61,606 nt of DNA from Frankia torreyi. GTDB lineage: Bacteria; Actinomycetota; Actinomycetes; Frankiales; Frankiaceae. Both the position numbers and the translations under genes were made by a program. Shown here in pieces: positions 58,243 to 61,606 of the stretch. How positions within the stretch are numbered: position 1 is the first letter of the stretch; the number at the start of each line of letters is the position of its first letter. Where the stretch lies: the NCBI RefSeq assembly GCF_000948395.1, contig NZ_JYFN01000029.1, forward strand, positions 1 to 61,606, in the 5' to 3' direction. The notes under the pieces are model-generated. The model ran no database searches, was not told the origin of the DNA, and was given only the letters and a program-made list of their open reading frames with translations.

Positions 58243-59193
58243 TCACGCGTCGGCAGCGACGAGATCGGCGTAGGCCGGATGGCGTTCGATGAACGCGCGG
58301 ATGTAGGGGCACTGCGGGACCACGGCGAGGCCCTGCCGGCGAACATCGTCCAGCGCCGCGGTGGCGAGGGCGGAACCCACTCCCTGACCGGAGAACTCCG
58401 GACTCACCTCGGTGTGGATGAAGATGATCCGATCCGGCCGCTTCTGGTACTGCACGAAACCGGCGACCTCGCCGGTGGGCGTGAGTGCCTCGTAGCGGAA
58501 GCGTTCGGGATTATCGGTGACAGACAGGTCCATGGGGGCATCCTCCCCGATGCCGGCGAGGTCGGCAGGGGTGTCGACGTCCGCGGGGGTGCCGAGGCCG
58601 TCGCAGGCGACCCGGCCGACGGCGTCGGGATGGGCGCGCAGCCAGGCCCGCGCGCCGACCTCCCCGCGGGCGAGGCCGGCGACGTCGGCCCAGACCGCCC
58701 GGCGCAGCAGGACGGGATGGCCCGGCCGCCCGCGGTAGGTGGCGGTCAGCGCCGCGTACCGCCGGTACGCGCCGGCCGGGGCGGCGGCGTCGATCAGGCG
58801 GCGGACCGCGGCCGCGGTCAGGCCGGGCTGGTCGACCAGCGTCACGACGGCGGCGTGCGCGCCGGTGCCGGCGAGGGCTTCGAGCCCGGCCCGCAGGGAG
58901 CCACCGATCCCCTCGGCCCAGCCCTCCGCCCGCACCAGGCGCGGACCCGCGGCGGCGAGAGCGGCCAGGGCGGCGCCGGCCTCGTCCGCGGCGGCGCCGA
59001 CGACGACCACGACCGGCGCACACCCGCCGTCGGCGAGTAGGCGGACGCCCCGCGCGGCGAGGGTCTCACCGCCGAGCTCCACCAGCGCCTTGGCGCGCCC
59101 CATCCGCCGCCCCGCCCCAGCCGCCAGCAGCAGGCCGGCGACCGTGGGCGGGCCAGCATCCTCGGGTGGGATCGCGTCCGGTGCGGCGTCCAT
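58243..59193 (-). CDS. MocA-like nucleotidyltransferase fused to GNAT acetyltransferase
   Basis: Residues 17-215 form a MobA/MocA-like NTP transferase: VAGLLLAAGAGRRMGRAKALVELGG, VVTLVDQPGLTAAAVRRL, GRPGHPVLLRR and DVDTPADLAG, the usual family end. MocA members cytidylylate molybdopterin cofactor. Residues 221-316 form a complete short YjdJ-type GNAT: NPERFRYEALTPTGEVAGFVQYQ, IIFIHTEVSPEFSGQGVGSALATAAL, VVPQCPYIRAFIERHPAYADLV. The junction is only five residues. An internal ATG (M221, 58533) has GGGGAGG eight bases upstream, so the GNAT may also be made separately. The gene precedes no molybdoenzyme; the nearest in this window is at 15.5 kb. Confidence 0.85.
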   Translation of the reverse strand: MDAAPDAIPPEDAGPPTVAGLLLAAGAGRRMGRAKALVELGGETLAARGVRLLADGGCAPVVVVVGAAADEAGAALAALAAAGPRLVRAEGWAEGIGGSLRAGLEALAGTGAHAAVVTLVDQPGLTAAAVRRLIDAAAPAGAYRRYAALTATYRGRPGHPVLLRRAVWADVAGLARGEVGARAWLRAHPDAVGRVACDGLGTPADVDTPADLAGIGEDAPMDLSVTDNPERFRYEALTPTGEVAGFVQYQKRPDRIIFIHTEVSPEFSGQGVGSALATAALDDVRRQGLAVVPQCPYIRAFIERHPAYADLVAADA

Positions 59194-59231
59194 CGAGGTC
59201 AGGACTATCCCAGCGGGTGGGGGGACGCCGG

Positions 59232-60167
59232 TCAGCCGGCGGGGCCCAGCACCAGGCGGGGCCGGATCCGGCGCTGGAGGAAGTCGAGGATCCGCACGTC
59301 GAAGACGGCGTTGTCGTCGCCGGCCACCATGTGGTGAGCCCCGGCGACGTCGCAGTACTCCGCGTGCGGGGCGAGGTCGAGGAACCGGCGGGCGTCGTCC
59401 TCGCCGAGCACGTCGGACTGGCCGCCCCGCACGAGCATGGTCGGGATCCGCAGCCTCGTCACGATGGCGGACAGCTCCTCCAGCGGCGTACGTAGCCGCA
59501 GCCGCGGGTCGTGGCCCTCCGGCGGGAAGACGAACGCCGGATCCCAGTGCCAGTACCAGCGTCCGTCGGCGAAGCGGAGGTTCTTGCGCAGCCCGGCCGG
59601 GTCACGCGGGCGCTCCCGGTGCGGCAGGTAGGCGGCCACCGCGTCGGCGGCGTCCGCCACGGAGGCGAAGCCGTCCGGCGCGGCCCGCATGAATTCCATG
59701 ATCCGTCCGGTGCCCCGGGGCTGCAGGAACGGCGACACGTCGACGAGGACGAGACCGCGCGCGACGTCGGGGTCGCGGCCGACGGCGGCGAGGGAGGCGA
59801 TCCCGCCCAGCGAGGCGCCGATGAGCACCGGCGGCCGGCCGAGGGCGCGGCGCAGGGCGAGCACGTCGTCGGCAAAGGCGTCGAGGGCGTAGTCACCCTC
59901 GGGGGACCAGTCGGAGTCGCCGTGGCCGCGCAGATCCACCGTGAGGGTGTACCAGCCGTCCGCACCGAGCCGGCGGGCGGTGCGCCGCCAGGAGTGACGG
60001 GTCTGGCCGCCACCGTGGAGTAAGACCACCGGAGGATCGGTGTCGTCGCCGTAGGCGTCCGCGGCGAGGGTCAGCCCGCCGCTGGGGATGCGCAGGGACG
60101 GGCCGGACGTCGCCGAGGCCAGCCGTCCACTGTCGGAGTTCGTAGGCACGTAGGTCAGTATGAGCAC
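59232..60167 (-). CDS. Alpha/beta hydrolase
   Basis: The 311-aa hydrolase has PPVVLLHGGGQTRHSWRRTARRLGADGWYTLTVDLRGHGDSDW, the nucleophile serine in PVLIGASLGGIASLA, and a histidine in VAGAHHMVAGDDN. The acid is probably in LVRGGQSDVLGEDDARRF. The substrate is unknown; the cap region (about 160-215) is Arg/Trp-rich (FADGRWYWHWDPAF). It lies 38 bp upstream of the MocA-GNAT gene on the same strand and may be cotranscribed with it. Confidence 0.92.
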   Translation of the reverse strand: MLILTYVPTNSDSGRLASATSGPSLRIPSGGLTLAADAYGDDTDPPVVLLHGGGQTRHSWRRTARRLGADGWYTLTVDLRGHGDSDWSPEGDYALDAFADDVLALRRALGRPPVLIGASLGGIASLAAVGRDPDVARGLVLVDVSPFLQPRGTGRIMEFMRAAPDGFASVADAADAVAAYLPHRERPRDPAGLRKNLRFADGRWYWHWDPAFVFPPEGHDPRLRLRTPLEELSAIVTRLRIPTMLVRGGQSDVLGEDDARRFLDLAPHAEYCDVAGAHHMVAGDDNAVFDVRILDFLQRRIRPRLVLGPAG

Positions 60168-60237
60168 ACTGTTCGCCCGGGCGCCCCCGTGCCGCGCCCG
60201 GCGACGGGTGCTGGGCGGTGTGCGGTGTGCGGTGTGC

Positions 60238-60759
60238 TCAGACCTTGGTCGGCGCTGCCGGCTTGCGCTCCGGCCGCCAGGCGGTCACCAGCAGCAGCGC
60301 GGCCCCGCCGACGCCGAGCAGGATCGCGATCAGGCCGCCGGCCCAGCCGTCGAGCTCGATACCGATCGCGTGGTCCAGGGACGCCTTGCCGGGGCCGAGA
60401 ATGCCGATTGCCGCGCAGACAACCGCGATCATCAGGACGTACTCGTAACCCTGGCCCGGCTTGAAGATGAAGAAGCCGTTGTTGCGGTGCGCCGTGATGC
60501 CCGCGACGACCATCGTGCCGATGATGCCGCCGGCGCTGAACGGGGTGAGGAAGCCGAAGACCAGCCCGAATCCCGCGGCGAGCTCGACGAGCCCGGAGGC
60601 CCAGGCGTGCACGATGCCCGGACGCAGCCCCATGCTCTGGAACCAGCCGGCCGTGCCCTTGATCCCACCCGGCCCCCAGACGTGGTTGTAGCCATGGGCG
60701 ACCAGAGTGAGACCCACGATGACCCGGAGCACCAGGGCCGCGGTGTCAGGCGATGTCAC
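60238..60759 (-). CDS. DoxX family membrane protein
   Basis: The 173-aa protein has four membrane helices with the DoxX pattern: LVLRVIVGLTLVAHGYNHVWGPGGIKGTAGWFQSMGLRPG, SGLVELAAGFGLVFGFLTP, GGIIGTMVVAGITAHRNNGFFIFKPGQGYEYVLMIAVV. Mycobacterial DoxX proteins act in redox homeostasis with superoxide dismutase and a thiol partner, but no such partner is adjacent here. It is a single gene. Confidence 0.9.
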   Translation of the reverse strand: MTSPDTAALVLRVIVGLTLVAHGYNHVWGPGGIKGTAGWFQSMGLRPGIVHAWASGLVELAAGFGLVFGFLTPFSAGGIIGTMVVAGITAHRNNGFFIFKPGQGYEYVLMIAVVCAAIGILGPGKASLDHAIGIELDGWAGGLIAILLGVGGAALLLVTAWRPERKPAAPTKV

Positions 60760-60873
60760 GTGTCTCCTCCTCGGGACGGGCTACCTGGGTGGACGGCGTG
60801 GCGTCGCACCGCTGCCGCAGCGCAGACAGTATCGGGTTGCCGGCGAAGACACGCTAATTGCACTAGGTTCGAT

Positions 60874-61606
60874 CTATTGCCTCTTGTTCGGCCAGGGCGG
60901 ATGGGATCCGTGCTGGTTCCCGATGGGCGAGCTCTGCGGATGGCCGGCCGGGCTCCGGGGGCTGGCAGGCCCGCCTGGACGGTCCGGGGGTGGATCGTGG
61001 GGAACCCGGTCGACCCGGACCCCGTCGGTCGAGCCGAGTGCCCCGACGGCCGCGATCGTGCGCTGCCAGGAGGCAGTCAGCAGGGCCTGATCCTGCGCGG
61101 GCGCGCTGCGGTCGTCCAGCCTGTCCGCGATCGGCCAGGCCGCGGCGCCGGCGGGATCCGCCCAGGTCGGCGTGTAGGTGAGGCCGGCCACCGTCCAGCC
61201 CAGGGCCGTGCGCCGAACCTGGATGGACAGCAGCACGCCGTCGCGGCCCGGCGCGGGCGACCCGCCGACCGCCGGCCTGTCCGCCGGCCTGTCCGCCGTG
61301 GCGCCCGCGCGGTCGCCGGACGCCTGCGTGCCGATCAGGGTGCCCAGGTCGTAGGCGACGTAGCGGCCGGCGATCCGCTCGATCGCCAGCGGGCTCCCGC
61401 CGCCGGCGCCGAGGATCAGGTCCACGTCGGACGAGGTGAGCAGCGCGTGGGCCAGGTCGCGCTGGTGCGGCGTCACAGCCCGCTGGCCGGGCCGGCCCCA
61501 GGCGAGCTGCGCGACGACGAGATCCGCGCCGTCGGAGCGGGCGCGGGCGGCGTCCTGGCCGATCCGCTCGGCGGTGAGCGCGGTCCGGGCGGTCGTGCCG
61601 GCGGGG
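60874..61606 (-). CDS. CapA-family protein (capsule biosynthesis-like), 5' end cut off
   Basis: The frame enters from the right edge and ends at 60874, giving about 243 residues. Visible motifs, GADLVVAQLAWGRPGQRAVTPHQRDLAHALLTSSDVDLILGAGGGSPLAIERIAGRYVAYDLGTLIG, match the second half of CapA/PgsA-like metallophosphatase-fold proteins. In that family a histidine-rich GHHPHV usually occupies the place of GAGGGSP here, so a metal ligand may be lost. A Pro/Arg-rich tail follows. The N-terminal catalytic half is outside the window. Confidence 0.7.
   Translation of the reverse strand, partial: PAGTTARTALTAERIGQDAARARSDGADLVVAQLAWGRPGQRAVTPHQRDLAHALLTSSDVDLILGAGGGSPLAIERIAGRYVAYDLGTLIGTQASGDRAGATADRPADRPAVGGSPAPGRDGVLLSIQVRRTALGWTVAGLTYTPTWADPAGAAAWPIADRLDDRSAPAQDQALLTASWQRTIAAVGALGSTDGVRVDRVPHDPPPDRPGGPASPRSPAGHPQSSPIGNQHGSHPPWPNKRQ

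Overview
The window is very GC-rich, densely packed chromosomal DNA from an actinobacterium. The evidence is the actinobacterial gene set: a mycobacterial-type dTMP kinase, a TIGR03085 protein and a DUF664/DinB protein of the mycothiol-dependent transferase superfamily, DUF6158, CD225 membrane proteins and an acyl-ACP desaturase. Many genes start with GTG, overlap by 4 bp and encode long Pro/Gly/Ala-rich linkers. The style fits a filamentous actinomycete such as Frankia, but nothing here proves the genus. I saw no rRNA, tRNA, CRISPR array, prophage or complete insertion sequence. The only transposase trace is a C-terminal scrap at the left edge.

Layout, left half. An IS630-like scrap and a CorA transporter (to 1.4 kb) are followed by a MuiA-like protein, a DUF2314-like protein and a hemerythrin-like protein. 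Next is a coupled signalling trio (5.0-8.4 kb): receiver-PP2C phosphatase, CHASE3 histidine kinase, single-domain receiver. A TIGR03085 protein precedes an oxidoreductase/TetR pair that diverges across two 15-bp palindromes. Then come a NUDIX hydrolase, a secreted GH26-like hydrolase and two tandem CD225 proteins. From 14.8 to 21.9 kb seven minus-strand genes are tightly packed: NarL-type kinase and regulator, ABC ATPase and permease, a J-domain/CD225 fusion, and a sulfite-oxidase-like molybdoenzyme with its cytochrome b. A dTMP kinase pair, an acyl-ACP desaturase, an OmpR-type two-component system, a WYL regulator diverging from a VOC protein, and a DinB protein follow.

Layout, right half. 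FluG-like amidohydrolase and glutamine-synthetase-like genes diverge at 31.4-31.8 kb. They are followed by a saccharopine-dehydrogenase-like reductase and a full-length pyruvate carboxylase. A GT2-GtrA glycosyltransferase (38.2 kb), a DUF433 antitoxin with a decayed DUF5615 toxin, a GT39 glycosyltransferase and an OmpR-type two-component system fill 38-46 kb. The GT2 gene, the GT39 gene and the regulator gene each have direct repeats of TGTG-N5-CC with an exact 11-bp period upstream, which suggests one envelope-glycosylation regulon. An orphan type IV restriction nuclease candidate (SBD, SRA-like, PD-(D/E)XK) lies at 46.1-47.4 kb. After it come a small exported protein, a dienelactone hydrolase, an Hsp70-WD40 fusion, a LuxR-type two-component system, a proline-repeat small protein, DUF6158, a solute-binding/VWA protein, a MocA-GNAT fusion, an alpha/beta hydrolase, DoxX, and a CapA-like protein cut by the window end.

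The most unusual features are the J-domain/CD225 fusion inside a two-component/ABC operon, the 11-bp repeat regulon, the PD-(D/E)XK variant of a ScoMcrA-like nuclease, the Hsp70-WD40 protein, and the MocA-GNAT fusion with an internal ribosome binding site.
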